Shown piece after piece: positions 1 to 8,407 of a stretch of DNA of 23,184 nucleotides. This DNA is from Rhodobiaceae bacterium UBA6963. Its GTDB lineage: Bacteria; Pseudomonadota; Alphaproteobacteria; RS24. Under the pieces are notes generated by a model that was not told the origin of the DNA, made no database searches, and saw only the letters and a list, made by a program, of their open reading frames with translations. A program made the translations under genes and the position numbers. Every line of letters begins with the position of its first letter. The first letter of the stretch is position 1. Location: NCBI GenBank assembly GCA_002450335.1, contig DJZB01000018.1, positions 1 to 23,184 of the forward strand, in the 5' to 3' direction.

Positions 1-534
1 TGCCTCTGGCTTTGCCTTACCATGTTAACTGTGCCGTTGGGGGCCAATGCTCAGGGTTTTGGCAAGGAAAATGACATGGTTAAAGGTGCTAAAAATAACA
101 GCGTCGGTGTCATGGAACGTGGTTTTATTGAGGGCAACAGCCCCAATAGCCGAAGCCGTGAAGGGGACCCCGTGCTCGTCATTGTGGCAGAAAATGGTTA
201 TGAGCTTGGGGTGCGTTACTTGATTTCCAGGGGCGCGCGGGTCAATGACCGAGGTCTTAACAGCCGGACGCCGCTTGGGGTAGCAGCTGCTGCAGGCCAT
301 TCAGCTATCCTCGAACATTTGCTAAAAGGAGGTGCAGACCCTGATAAAACCGGTCTGCGCCGTGAAGTGCCGCTTATTAGAGCCGCACGAAATGGTCACC
401 TTGAGGCTGTGAAGGTGCTGATAGAAAACGGCGCTTATCCCGACGATACGGATTTAACCGGTCGGACGGCGCTCGATTGGGCACGTGAACAACGCCATCG
501 GAAAATTGTCTCTTATTTAGAAGCTCAAAAGTAA
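1..534 (+). CDS. Secreted ankyrin-repeat protein (5'-partial)
   Basis: The reading frame is open from the first base of the window, so the gene begins upstream. The visible residues before Met at position 22 are hydrophobic and lead to Ala-Asn-Ala-Gln, a plausible signal peptidase I site, so the ATG at 22 is probably inside a signal peptide rather than the start. The mature part holds about four ankyrin units, with recognisable TPLGVAAAAGH, PLIRAARNGHLEAVKVLIENGA and TALDWAREQRH cores covering the last 130 residues. Ankyrin repeats bind proteins, and a periplasmic location is inferred from the signal peptide. The TAA stop abuts the ATG of the sensor kinase with no gap, so the two are probably co-transcribed and translationally coupled. 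Partner and function are unknown. Confidence 0.8.
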   Translation, partial: CLWLCLTMLTVPLGANAQGFGKENDMVKGAKNNSVGVMERGFIEGNSPNSRSREGDPVLVIVAENGYELGVRYLISRGARVNDRGLNSRTPLGVAAAAGHSAILEHLLKGGADPDKTGLRREVPLIRAARNGHLEAVKVLIENGAYPDDTDLTGRTALDWAREQRHRKIVSYLEAQK

Positions 535-1875
535 ATGTCTGAAAAAATCGCTGACGCTAACTTTTATGGTGGCACTCGACAATCAGCCCAATTTTTGACC
601 CGTGACGCGGGAGTGCTTTTGCGGGTGCAAACACTGCTACGTTGGCTGGCGGTTTCCGGTCAATCGGTAACAATTTTTATTGTTGGCTTTGTGCTTGAAT
701 ATCAAATGCCACTTTTGTCGTGTATCGGTCTGGTCTTAATGTCAGTAGCGGTCAATATCGGGCTTTGGCTTTATTATCCATCAAACTACCGGTTATCACC
801 AAAATTTGCTGCAGCCTATCTGTTATATGATTTGCTTCAGCTGACAGCGCTTTTGTTTATGACGGGGGGGCTTGCTAATCCTTTTATTGTGATGATCCTT
901 GCGCCAGTGACTGTCTCCGCGACAGTTTTGACTGCGAGAGCTACTTTGTTGTTGGTGGGTATGTCTTGTGCGGTTATCAGCCTGTTGGCTTATTTCCATA
1001 TGCCTTTGCCTTGGAAAGGGGAGCCGCCGAATTTTCCTGAAATTTATCTCCTTGGTGTATGGGCGGCATTAATGCTCGGCCTGGCATTTATTTCGGCCTA
1101 TGTTTGGCGCATTAGTCATGAGGGACGCCGTATGACTGCGGCGAGTACGGCTTTACAACAAGTACTTGCCCGTGAGCATCGATTATCCGCTTTGGATGGG
1201 TTGGCGGCGGCCGCTGCACATCAGCTTGGTACACCACTCGGAACAATCGGTCTGATTGCCAAAGAATTACAATCCAGTCCGCTCGTTGACAGTGAGTTAG
1301 CAGAGGATTTGCAATCCCTGCTCACAGAAACTAAACGTTGCAAGGAAATACTTTCCTCTTTGACCACACAATCGGATCAGGGAGACACTATTTTTTCTCG
1401 TATGTCCTTATCTGCTCTTATTCAGGAGGCCATTGATGAAGCTGGAGGGCATGAAAAGCAAATCCTTGTAACAATCGGGCCGGAGGACATATCCGAGCCT
1501 TATGTTATCCGACAGCCTGAGATTATTTATGGTCTTGGCAATCTCATTGAGAATGCGGCAGAATTTTCAACCAATGCGGTTGCCGTTACTGCCAGGATTG
1601 AGGCGCAAAGTATTGAAATTTGTGTGTCTGATGACGGCCCGGGCTTCGCCTATGATATTCTCCCCCGACTTGGTGAACCCTGGCTGACTTCGCGTCCGGC
1701 TTCAGGTGATATGACCGCGCAATCAGGCATGGGTTTAGGGTTTTTTATTGCCAAAACCCTGCTTGAGAGAACCGGCGGACAAGTCGTGGCAACAAATAAA
1801 GCATTACCTGAAAAGGGTGCTGAGATTAAGGTGACATGGTCACGCGCCCTTTTAGAGGCTATTCCGGAAGCTTGA
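535..1875 (+). CDS. regB: Redox sensor histidine kinase RegB/ActS/PrrB
   Basis: Membrane histidine kinase of 446 residues that in this family senses the quinone pool and redox state and phosphorylates RegA. The N-terminal half (about 35-190) is a multi-span membrane domain containing GGLANPF at 111-117, the quinone-associated heptapeptide typical of RegB. The H-box AAAAHQLGTPLGTIGL places the phosphorylated histidine at His229. Cys269 in TKRCKEIL matches the redox-active cysteine of the family. Kinase motifs follow: N box NLIENAAEF (336-344), G1 DDGPGF (366-371) and G2 GMGLGFF (398-404). No clear Shine-Dalgarno precedes the ATG, which touches the stop of the ankyrin gene, so coupling is likely. 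Its cognate regulator follows after 107 bases. The senC/prrC gene that accompanies this pair in many relatives is not present between or beside them here. Confidence 0.95.
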   Translation: MSEKIADANFYGGTRQSAQFLTRDAGVLLRVQTLLRWLAVSGQSVTIFIVGFVLEYQMPLLSCIGLVLMSVAVNIGLWLYYPSNYRLSPKFAAAYLLYDLLQLTALLFMTGGLANPFIVMILAPVTVSATVLTARATLLLVGMSCAVISLLAYFHMPLPWKGEPPNFPEIYLLGVWAALMLGLAFISAYVWRISHEGRRMTAASTALQQVLAREHRLSALDGLAAAAAHQLGTPLGTIGLIAKELQSSPLVDSELAEDLQSLLTETKRCKEILSSLTTQSDQGDTIFSRMSLSALIQEAIDEAGGHEKQILVTIGPEDISEPYVIRQPEIIYGLGNLIENAAEFSTNAVAVTARIEAQSIEICVSDDGPGFAYDILPRLGEPWLTSRPASGDMTAQSGMGLGFFIAKTLLERTGGQVVATNKALPEKGAEIKVTWSRALLEAIPEA

Positions 1876-1982
1876 AACAGCGATAATTACAAGAAGTTTC
1901 CAGAACCGTTAGATGCAAATTTGCGTATTTAGTTTGTTAACCTATATATATGTTGAGACCTTAATCGGTTAATGAGGATATT

Positions 1983-2549
1983 GTGACTGACATTGCTCAA
2001 GACACGGAAGAAAGCATACTCCCTGAGGGTAAAACCATGCTTTTGGTTGATGACGACCTGCCATGGTTGACGCGCCTTGCGCGCGCCATGGAGCGCCGTG
2101 GGTATATCGTCAGTATTGCTGATAATGTGGCTGAGGGGCTTGTGCTGGCCAAAAGCGTCAAGCCTGCCTACGCCGTCGTGGATATGCGTCTTCAGGATGG
2201 CAACGGCATGGATGTGATTGAAGCCGTACAACAAGCCAACCCTGACGGGCGGGTGATTATGCTCACCGGCTACGGCAATATAACAACTGCTGTTGAGGCT
2301 GTTAAAAAAGGAGCGGTGGATTATCTCGCCAAGCCAGCCGATGCGGATGAAATTGAAGCTGCTCTTACAGTAAATGGGGCGTCCAAACCAAAACCGCCTG
2401 AAAATCCTATGTCTGCAGATAGAGTCAGGTGGGAGCATATTCAGCGGGTTTATGAACTTTGCGACCGCAATGTTTCCGAGACGGCTCGGCGGTTAAACAT
2501 GCACCGCCGAACACTCCAGAGAATACTCGCTAAACGCGCACCTAGGTAA
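1983..2549 (+). CDS. regA: Redox response regulator RegA/ActR/PrrA
   Basis: Response regulator of 188 residues. The receiver domain has the acidic pocket DDD at 23-25, the phosphoacceptor Asp67 in VVDMRLQDGNG, Thr95 and Lys117 in LAKPADADE. A proline-rich linker (PKPPENP) and the very conserved MSADRVRWEHIQRVYE stretch follow, then a Fis-type helix-turn-helix (about 163-184, SETARRLNMHRRTLQRIL) for DNA binding. This linker and helix-turn-helix are nearly invariant in RegA, so the assignment is firm. The chosen start is a GTG at 1983 with a GAGG Shine-Dalgarno at 1974-1977, five bases upstream; the next in-frame ATG (Met19) would leave a receiver with almost no N-terminal tail. In the family it controls respiration, carbon and nitrogen fixation and photosynthesis genes in response to oxygen and redox. 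Confidence 0.95.
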   Translation: MTDIAQDTEESILPEGKTMLLVDDDLPWLTRLARAMERRGYIVSIADNVAEGLVLAKSVKPAYAVVDMRLQDGNGMDVIEAVQQANPDGRVIMLTGYGNITTAVEAVKKGAVDYLAKPADADEIEAALTVNGASKPKPPENPMSADRVRWEHIQRVYELCDRNVSETARRLNMHRRTLQRILAKRAPR

Positions 2550-2568
2550 TTTCTAAGGGCTAGAGCTT

Positions 2569-3597
2569 TTAAGCTCGCTCCTCATGTAAGGAGTGGGATA
2601 CAAGGTTATTTGTTGGCTCTTTATCCAATGCCGGCTCTTCAAAAGCCGGAAGTGCCTCAATACCCAATTTGGACATCAGGGCGGCATCTTTATCGCGTCC
2701 CGGATTATCGGTGGTCAGCAACTCATCGCCGACAAAAATTGAATTCGCACCGGCAAAGAAACACAGTGCCTGCATTTCATCTGACATTTCTTCGCGCCCG
2801 GCTGAAAGCCTGACAGTAGATCGGGGCATCATTATTCGTGCCACCGCAATACAGCGCACAAAGTCAATAGAATGAGGCAGATTGACATTTTCCAGCTTGG
2901 TGCCCGGAATGGCAATGAGTTGATTAATCGGAATGGAGTCCGGGTGTGTAGCAAGATTTGCCAGTGTGCGAAGCATTTCAGCACGATCAAGTATTTTCTC
3001 TCCCATGCCGATAATCCCGCCACAGCACACTTTCATGCCGCTTTCTCTGACAACATCTAGTGTATCAAGACGATCCTGAAAGGTTCTTGTGGTGATGATT
3101 TCACCGTAAAATTCTTCTGAGGTATCTATGTTGTGATTATAATAATCCAACCCGGCATCAGCCAACTCTTGCGCCTGGTCTGCGGTCAGCATGCCGAGTG
3201 TTGCGCATGTTTCCATACCCATATCCCGTACACCGCTGATCATTGCCTTTAGATTTTCCATATCCCTGTCTTTGGGGGAGCGCCATGCTGCGCCCATGCA
3301 ATAGCGTGTTGCGCCGCCATCTTTGGCTTTGCGGGCTTCGCTTAAAACTTCTTCAACATCCATGAGTTTGCTGGCCCCAAGGTCTGACTCGGCAAATGCC
3401 GATTGGCTGCAATAGCCACAATCCTCTGGACACCCACCCGTTTTAATAGATAGAAGCTGGCACATCTGCACTTCATTCGGATTGAAAAACTTCCGGTGAA
3501 TGGTCTGGGCTTCAAAAATCAAATCATTAAAAGGGAGGTCAAAAAGGTCCTGCACTTCATCTGCAGTCCAATCATGGCGTATTATTTGAGTGGTCAT
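2569..3597 (-). CDS. bioB: Biotin synthase
   Basis: Radical SAM enzyme that inserts sulfur into dethiobiotin in the last step of biotin synthesis. The 342-residue product has the CxxxCxxC cluster ligands Cys56, Cys60 and Cys63 (GGCPEDCGYCSQ). The second, [2Fe-2S], cluster ligands Cys100, Cys131, Cys191 and Arg263 all sit at a constant +3 offset from the E. coli enzyme. The frame is open for another 79 codons upstream, but that extension is low-complexity and overlaps the opposite-strand GIY-YIG gene. The ATG at 3597 has an AGAGG Shine-Dalgarno just upstream and gives the family's normal N-terminus, so it was chosen. No other bio gene is next to it; the gene stands alone, convergent with regA and divergent from the endonuclease-like gene. 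Confidence 0.96.
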   Translation of the reverse strand: MTTQIIRHDWTADEVQDLFDLPFNDLIFEAQTIHRKFFNPNEVQMCQLLSIKTGGCPEDCGYCSQSAFAESDLGASKLMDVEEVLSEARKAKDGGATRYCMGAAWRSPKDRDMENLKAMISGVRDMGMETCATLGMLTADQAQELADAGLDYYNHNIDTSEEFYGEIITTRTFQDRLDTLDVVRESGMKVCCGGIIGMGEKILDRAEMLRTLANLATHPDSIPINQLIAIPGTKLENVNLPHSIDFVRCIAVARIMMPRSTVRLSAGREEMSDEMQALCFFAGANSIFVGDELLTTDNPGRDKDAALMSKLGIEALPAFEEPALDKEPTNNLVSHSLHEERA

Positions 3598-3684
3598 ATC
3601 TACCTCTTTTGTGATTAGCCAATTTACGATTTTTAGGTGAATATGCAAGCCTAGTGCTTGATTATGCCTTAGAAAGATGAGCCA

Positions 3685-3999
3685 ATGAATATACCTAAAA
3701 AAGTGGACGACAAAGCACAAGTGAAGCCTTGTTATGCCTATGTGCTTGGCTCGTGGTCTGATTGCGCCAAGGGCGGGAGTCCGCGTCTTTATTCCGGTTG
3801 GACGCATGATCTTGAAAAACGACTGGCAGCCCACAACGCCGGAAAAGGCGCCAAGGCCACCAGAGGCCGTGTCTGGCAGATTTTACATTTTGAAACATTT
3901 AAAACTCGTGGGGCAGCAATGTCGCGTGAGGCTGAGCTTAAAAAAACTCTGAAAACCAATCAATCTTTGCGTCAAGAGATGCTAGCCCGGAAAAATTAA
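3685..3999 (+). CDS. GIY-YIG endonuclease-family protein (YhbQ-like)
   Basis: Small protein of 104 residues resembling the YhbQ/UPF0213 group of single-domain GIY-YIG proteins. The first motif appears as CYAYVLGSW and the second as LYSGWTHDLEKRLAAHNAGKGAKATRGR, which is the most diagnostic part: the Arg in the helix and the HNAGKGAK.TRGR run. A glutamate follows in REAELKK. Compared with YhbQ the two strands are separated by a few extra residues (SDCAKGGSP). Family members are presumed DNA-processing enzymes, but the cellular role of this branch is poorly defined, so a specific function is not claimed. The gene is divergent from bioB and has only a weak ribosome binding site. Confidence 0.85.
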   Translation: MNIPKKVDDKAQVKPCYAYVLGSWSDCAKGGSPRLYSGWTHDLEKRLAAHNAGKGAKATRGRVWQILHFETFKTRGAAMSREAELKKTLKTNQSLRQEMLARKN

Positions 4000-4031
4000 C
4001 CCTCCCACCGGCTTATATGGCTTAAGTGTCT

Positions 4032-4830
4032 TCAAGTGGCCTCAAAAGCCGTTACGTCTAGCCAGCCAAAATCGTCTGAGAGGAAGTGAAGATTGTGCCC
4101 TGTGCGTTGACGTTCCATCGCGCATAGAGACCAGTTATTACTCGTCTTCATACCCAGTAATTTACTTAAAGATGAAGCGTCATAGCGTTGGATTTTATCC
4201 ATTTTGATATAGTCCCGGATAAGGTTAAATACCTTCGAGCAGATAATATCGGCGGCTTCATTCATGCCACTTTCCCGCAAATGGTCGAAAATGGCATATT
4301 GCGGATTTATGGCTGTTACAAAATTTTGCAAGATGTCTGGTGTCAGATAATAGCTAATACCTTCCATAATCAAAAAAGTCGGTCTGTGCTGTTGCCAACC
4401 GGCGTGTTTTAGCTTGTCAATAATTGATGATGTGTGTGCTAAATCGCCTTCAATGAGATGCAGTTGCGGGATGTTTATTAAACCGGCCTTTATGGGCATT
4501 TGTTCGCGGTCAATTTCAAAAATGTCTAACCCTTTATGGTTGCGTCAATTCCAACCCCAGCGGGTCAAGCCCCGCCGCGCCGGAGATGACTTGCAATGAA
4601 GGGTTTTTAGCCAAAGTTTCATTGATGTGATGGAGGATGGTATGCTTGCGATTGAAAATGACTTCCGCATATTGCGGCCAAATTGCGTTACAAGCATCAT
4701 GAAGGCTCTTTCCGGCTGACAGGTCGAGGTGGGAAAGATAATCCTCTACAGCTTTGGAATGATAAACTTGACCCTGCAAAAAACGCAGTACCAGTGCTGA
4801 TGTCTCAGATAATTTTATAGATTCTACCAT
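4032..4830 (-). pseudogene. SAM-dependent methyltransferase (LCM-like), frameshifted
   Basis: Two adjacent minus-strand frames together encode one class I methyltransferase resembling the leucine-carboxyl-methyltransferase group (COG3315-type). The N-terminal frame (from ATG at 4830) runs through the SAM-binding motif VISGAAGLDPLGLEL and stops at 4534-4536. The downstream frame, open from just after a TGA at 4545-4547, continues with HKGLDIFEIDREQ, LHLIEGDL and FLIMEGISYYLTPD, the next motifs of the fold. Both frames are open together only over 4537-4544. Skipping one base of the GG (plus strand) at 4538-4539 joins them as LELTQ-HKGLDIFEID, giving a normal 265-residue protein. Every other part looks intact, so this is either a very recent inactivation or a sequencing/assembly error. 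The substrate cannot be told. The start has only an A-rich, weak ribosome site. Confidence 0.75.
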
Positions 4831-4978
4831 TTTATTTTTCTTTTTTGGTTGCCCGATAATACCAATAATGCTGATGGAATAAACAATTGGTTTGTCCGTT
4901 GGGAGCTTTTATTGCGTCCGGCAAAATATGTGTCTAGGTTGAGCAATAATGTGAAAATGATTCAGGGGGACTACGATT

Positions 4979-6142
4979 ATGAATAATGAAAAAGAATTCA
5001 GTCTGGTTGTGTATGGTGCCAGCGGCTTTACGGGGCGTCTGGTTGCCGAATACCTTGCTGCACAATATGGCGACAATCTGAAATGGGCTATGGCCGGTCG
5101 TAATGAAGAAAAGCTTAAATCGGTCAGAGAAGAAGTGGGTGCAGGTGATGTGCCGCTTATCATTGCTGACTCTGATGACGAGGCATCTTTAAAAAGTATG
5201 GTCGCCCGGGCAGATGTTGTTCTAACAACGACAGGGCCTTATCAGCTTTATGGGGAGGGTTTGCTCAAAGCCTGCGCCGAAGCGGGCACGCATTATGTTG
5301 ATTTATGCGGTGAGCCGGGCTGGATGTATGACATGATTGGTAAATATCAGGATACAGCCAGCAATAGCGGTGCCTGTCTTGTGTTTAGCTGTGGCTTTGA
5401 CTCAGTGCCTTTTGATTTGGGTGTGCAATATGTTCAAAAAGCTGCCATTGATAAATGGGGTAAGCCTGCAGGACGTGTCAGAGGTCGTGTCCGTGCAATG
5501 AATGGTGAGTTTTCCGGCGGTACGGCCGCGTCATTTAAGGCAACCGTGAAATCTTTAGAGACACGCCCGGAGCTTTTCAACGTGCTGATTGATCCTTTCT
5601 GTCTGGCGGGCAAAGCCGGCCCGGCGCAACCCGCTGATAACAAGCCTTATGAGGATGATGTGCTGGGGGCATGGGTTGCGCCTTTCATTATGGCGGCGAT
5701 TAACACCAAAAATGTTCACCGCTCAAATGCTCTTATGGATTATGCCTATGGTGAGGATTTTCTTTATGATGAAATGATGGTGACGGGTGTGGGGGACGAG
5801 GGCAAAGCTGTTTCTGAATTCGTTGCCAAAGCCTCACCACTTGATGGTGATAATGTGCCTCAGCCGGGGGAAGGCCCGTCAAGGGAAAAGCGTGAATCCG
5901 GCAATTATGATGTGCTGTTTCTTGCTGAAGGCGCAGACGGCTCAGTCCTTAAAGCCTCCGTTAAAGGAGATATGGATCCGGGATATGGCTCGACCTCCAA
6001 AATGATTGCGGAGAGTGCTTTGTGTCTGGTGCAAGATTGTGGGGAACTGGGTGGAGGTATTTATACCGCCGCTTCCGCTATGGGCGATAAGCTTGTTACC
6101 CGACTTGAGGCCAATGCAGGCCTCACATTTAGTATGGAATAA
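4979..6142 (+). CDS. Saccharopine dehydrogenase-like NAD(P)-binding oxidoreductase
   Basis: Protein of 387 residues with an N-terminal Rossmann fold: GASGFTG at 13-19 follows a beta strand (SLVVY), and AGRNEEKL follows the second strand. The block TTGPYQLYGEGLLKACAEAG (84-103), then HYVDLCGE and GFDSVPFDLG (139-148), is characteristic of the saccharopine-dehydrogenase-like family that includes the mycobacterial trans-acting enoyl reductases. Despite the name, most members are not lysine-pathway enzymes, and the substrate here is unknown. The length is normal for the family. A strong AGGGGGA Shine-Dalgarno lies at 4964-4970. The gene is monocistronic by layout, divergent from the methyltransferase and convergent with the TonB receptor, with a large hairpin just after its stop. 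Confidence 0.85.
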   Translation: MNNEKEFSLVVYGASGFTGRLVAEYLAAQYGDNLKWAMAGRNEEKLKSVREEVGAGDVPLIIADSDDEASLKSMVARADVVLTTTGPYQLYGEGLLKACAEAGTHYVDLCGEPGWMYDMIGKYQDTASNSGACLVFSCGFDSVPFDLGVQYVQKAAIDKWGKPAGRVRGRVRAMNGEFSGGTAASFKATVKSLETRPELFNVLIDPFCLAGKAGPAQPADNKPYEDDVLGAWVAPFIMAAINTKNVHRSNALMDYAYGEDFLYDEMMVTGVGDEGKAVSEFVAKASPLDGDNVPQPGEGPSREKRESGNYDVLFLAEGADGSVLKASVKGDMDPGYGSTSKMIAESALCLVQDCGELGGGIYTAASAMGDKLVTRLEANAGLTFSME

Positions 6143-6146
6143 TTAA

Positions 6147-6233
6147 ATAGGGAGACAGTTCTCAACTGGGGAAGGGAAGGGGGAAGGTTGTCACTCGATA
6201 ATTTCCTGCCCTATCCTGAGATTGTCTCCCTAT
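6147..6233. repeat. Long imperfect inverted repeat between convergent genes
   Basis: The 116-base gap between two convergent genes contains ATAGGGAGACA (6147-6157) and its exact complement TGTCTCCCTAT (6223-6233). Pairing continues inward after a small internal loop with TCTCA/TGAGA (6160-6164 with 6217-6221). It then continues with GGG/CCC (6168-6170 with 6209-6211) and AGGGAA/TTTCCT with one G-T wobble (6073-type arm at 6173-6178 with 6202-6207), about 25 pairs in all around a 23-base loop. The left arm is G-rich. Downstream bases on both strands are T-rich, so it may act as a bidirectional terminator. A small non-autonomous mobile repeat is the alternative; no convincing target duplication is seen at its ends. 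Confidence 0.6.
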
Positions 6234-6258
6234 AGTTTTATCTAGACTTGGGGTTTGC

Positions 6259-8337
6259 CTAGAAATTCCTGCGGACAGAAACACGTGCATTTAGCGGCTC
6301 TCCCACAGAGGCTTGATGAGTGCTATGCGCGTGTGGGAAGTACAACTCATCGGTCAAATTTTCGATGTTGAGTTGAAGCGTCATATCTTCATCAATGTCG
6401 TAATAAGCGGCCAAATCGACCCGTGTGTAATCCGGCAGGATAGGGGTTGTGCTATTATTCTTGATATTGGACTCGCCTTGATGTGTCACGCCAAGACCGA
6501 TGCCAAGTTTCTCGGTTACCTGATAGGTGCTCCAGACTGAGAAGGTGTATTCAGGAATTTCACGAGGTTCACCGCCTGAGCCGGTTTCACCGTCAAAATT
6601 GCTGTAGCCTGCTGCGATAGTGAGTTGGTCAGTTAGTTGGCCTTTAAGTTCCAACTCAATGCCGTCCACTGTAAGCCCTAGCACTTCTGAAGCCTCGCCG
6701 GTTACACTGTCTCGTACGGCTTGGGTTTGCTCACTGTCAAAGTAACTCATGGTGAAACTCAAATTTGGTCTGATGTCCCATTTGATACCGAATTCGACAT
6801 TTTCAAAAATATCCGGGTCAAGTCGGGAAGCACTCGCTGACAGTTTCTTGAATTGTTCACCGGAGCGTGGCAGGAAGCTTTCGCTGTAACTTGCGTAAAG
6901 AGAAAGATTTTCCTGTGGTTTGTAAATCAGGCCGGCGCGGGGTGAAACTTCCTCATCTTCTCTGGAGGCTGAAGTCGCATCATCAATATCGTCTACCGTG
7001 ATGTCAAAATTATCCAGACGTGCGCCCAGCATGATTTTGAATTTTTCGGAGACGTCAATCTGATCCTGAAGCAACAAGGATGTGACAGTTATGTCAGACT
7101 TGGTTTGATTGCTTAAATCAGTTGTGAAATCCACACTTGTCGCCACACCGGCTGCGTTAACGGCAAAGTTCATGGGACGGGTGACACTGAATGTTTCTTT
7201 GTCATTGCCGGTTGTTGACCAGAAGGTGTTGTAACGTAAATTTTCATTTTCGGTTTCAATATGCTCCAGCCCTACCAGTAAGACATGCTGGGTGCTGCCC
7301 AAATCGAACTCTTTAATGAGATGACCTGAGATAATCAAATTGGTGCGCTCGGTTGGGTCTTCATAACCGTCCATGGTCACATTGGTCCCGTCATAGCCCG
7401 ACGCGTAGAGGTTTCTGTACATTTTCTTGTAGTCACCATAATGAACTGTCAAATTACCCTTCATGGTCTCCGAAAATTCATGACTCAGAAGGCCACGAAA
7501 AATTTGTGCCTCAAGTGTTGTGAGGTTTATGTTTTTGTCGCCAAAAGTGATTTTTTCAAATGCTTTAACCGGCTCACCATTTTGGGTCGGAATGCCACGA
7601 TCGATAAACCTCTCATGGTCGGCATATTCATAGGAGAGGTCTAAAGTTGTTTTGGGGCTCAATTCAATTTTTAAAGTCGGATTAAATCCGATGCGGTCGC
7701 CGTCATAAAAATCTCTATGATTTTCCAAAGCGTCATAATGGGCATTGATGCGAAGAGCAGCTTTGTCACTCGTCGCGATATTGTAGTCACCCGCGACATC
7801 ATAGGCACCAAAACTGTCAGCTCCGATATCAATCGCACCATACGTCTCACCAATAGTCGCTTTTTTCGTCACACGATTGACGATACCGCCCGTGCCACCA
7901 CGACCAAAGAGAAGTGCGTTTGGGCCTCGAAGAATTTCAACCTGCTCCAGATTATATAAAGAGCGGTAATACTGAACATCGTCTCGGACGCCGTCGAGAT
8001 AGAAATCGGCTGTAGAACGCACACCTCTAAAAACGATAGAGTCGCGGTGACCTTCACCCTGCGATGTATTCACACCCGGCGTATACCGAGCAATATCGGC
8101 TAATTCTCTGAAACCCTGCTGACGGATATCTAAATCTGTGATGATGGATAAGCTTTGGGGTACATTTAAAATCGGCACAGGTGTTTTAAGAGCATTCACC
8201 TGGTCGGTGTAAAGATATCTACCTTCTACAACAACTTCGTCAGTCACTTGTGCCGAAACAGTTTCGGCGTTGAAAAGCCCGGCAATCAAGCTGAAGGTAA
8301 GAGCTGTCGATTTAATGATATTTGCAGTTATTGGCAC
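6259..8337 (-). CDS. TonB-dependent siderophore receptor
   Basis: Outer-membrane ligand-gated receptor of 692 residues. A signal peptide occupies about residues 1-29, ending Thr-Val-Ser-Ala before Gln. A TonB box (DEVVVEG, 33-39) follows, then the plug domain with NVPQSLSIIT, RYTPGVN, FRGV, DGVRDD and EQVEILRGPNALLFGRGGTGGIVN, the pattern typical of ferric-siderophore receptors. The rest is a beta barrel ending in a C-terminal Phe (RVSVRRNF). The open frame extends 23 codons further to an ATG at 8406, but that extension would precede the signal peptide. The GTG at 8337 has a GGGAG ribosome site seven bases upstream and puts the signal peptide at the N-terminus, so it was chosen. Fur-like palindromes lie upstream. 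No siderophore synthesis, TonB or periplasmic-binding gene is adjacent, so the ligand is unknown. Confidence 0.93.
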   Translation of the reverse strand: MPITANIIKSTALTFSLIAGLFNAETVSAQVTDEVVVEGRYLYTDQVNALKTPVPILNVPQSLSIITDLDIRQQGFRELADIARYTPGVNTSQGEGHRDSIVFRGVRSTADFYLDGVRDDVQYYRSLYNLEQVEILRGPNALLFGRGGTGGIVNRVTKKATIGETYGAIDIGADSFGAYDVAGDYNIATSDKAALRINAHYDALENHRDFYDGDRIGFNPTLKIELSPKTTLDLSYEYADHERFIDRGIPTQNGEPVKAFEKITFGDKNINLTTLEAQIFRGLLSHEFSETMKGNLTVHYGDYKKMYRNLYASGYDGTNVTMDGYEDPTERTNLIISGHLIKEFDLGSTQHVLLVGLEHIETENENLRYNTFWSTTGNDKETFSVTRPMNFAVNAAGVATSVDFTTDLSNQTKSDITVTSLLLQDQIDVSEKFKIMLGARLDNFDITVDDIDDATSASREDEEVSPRAGLIYKPQENLSLYASYSESFLPRSGEQFKKLSASASRLDPDIFENVEFGIKWDIRPNLSFTMSYFDSEQTQAVRDSVTGEASEVLGLTVDGIELELKGQLTDQLTIAAGYSNFDGETGSGGEPREIPEYTFSVWSTYQVTEKLGIGLGVTHQGESNIKNNSTTPILPDYTRVDLAAYYDIDEDMTLQLNIENLTDELYFPHAHSTHQASVGEPLNARVSVRRNF

Positions 8338-8407
8338 GCTATGTCTCCCATAAACCCATTTTTGTAAGCATTGCAATCTAGGGTTGGCTACAACAGCTGG
8401 TTGCAAG

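Noticed and set aside
863..871. Run of seven G in regB as a possible phase-variation tract
   Set aside because: The run encodes the invariant Gly-Gly of the GGLANPF quinone motif, and seven bases is short for switching; the frame is intact.
2563..2576. GAGCTT-TT-AAGCTC inverted repeat between regA and bioB as terminator
   Set aside because: The stem is only 6 bp with a 2-base loop, it overlaps the bioB stop, and no T-run follows.
3646..3660. CAAGC-CTAGT-GCTTG palindrome upstream of bioB as a BioR or biotin operator
   Set aside because: It does not match the BioR box known to me, and 5-bp arms are expected by chance; no support for a specific regulator.
3598..3834. Seventy-nine-codon N-terminal extension of the biotin synthase frame
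   Set aside because: It overlaps the opposite-strand GIY-YIG gene, lacks family similarity, and the internal ATG at 3597 has a good ribosome site and the normal N-terminus.
8344..8351. GGGAGACA in the receptor leader shared with the arm of the 6147-6233 hairpin
   Set aside because: Only eight bases match, and here the sequence is explained as the ribosome binding site.
8338..8406. Upstream ATG extension of the TonB receptor
   Set aside because: It would place 23 residues before an otherwise standard signal peptide; the GTG at 8337 has GGGAG at the right distance.
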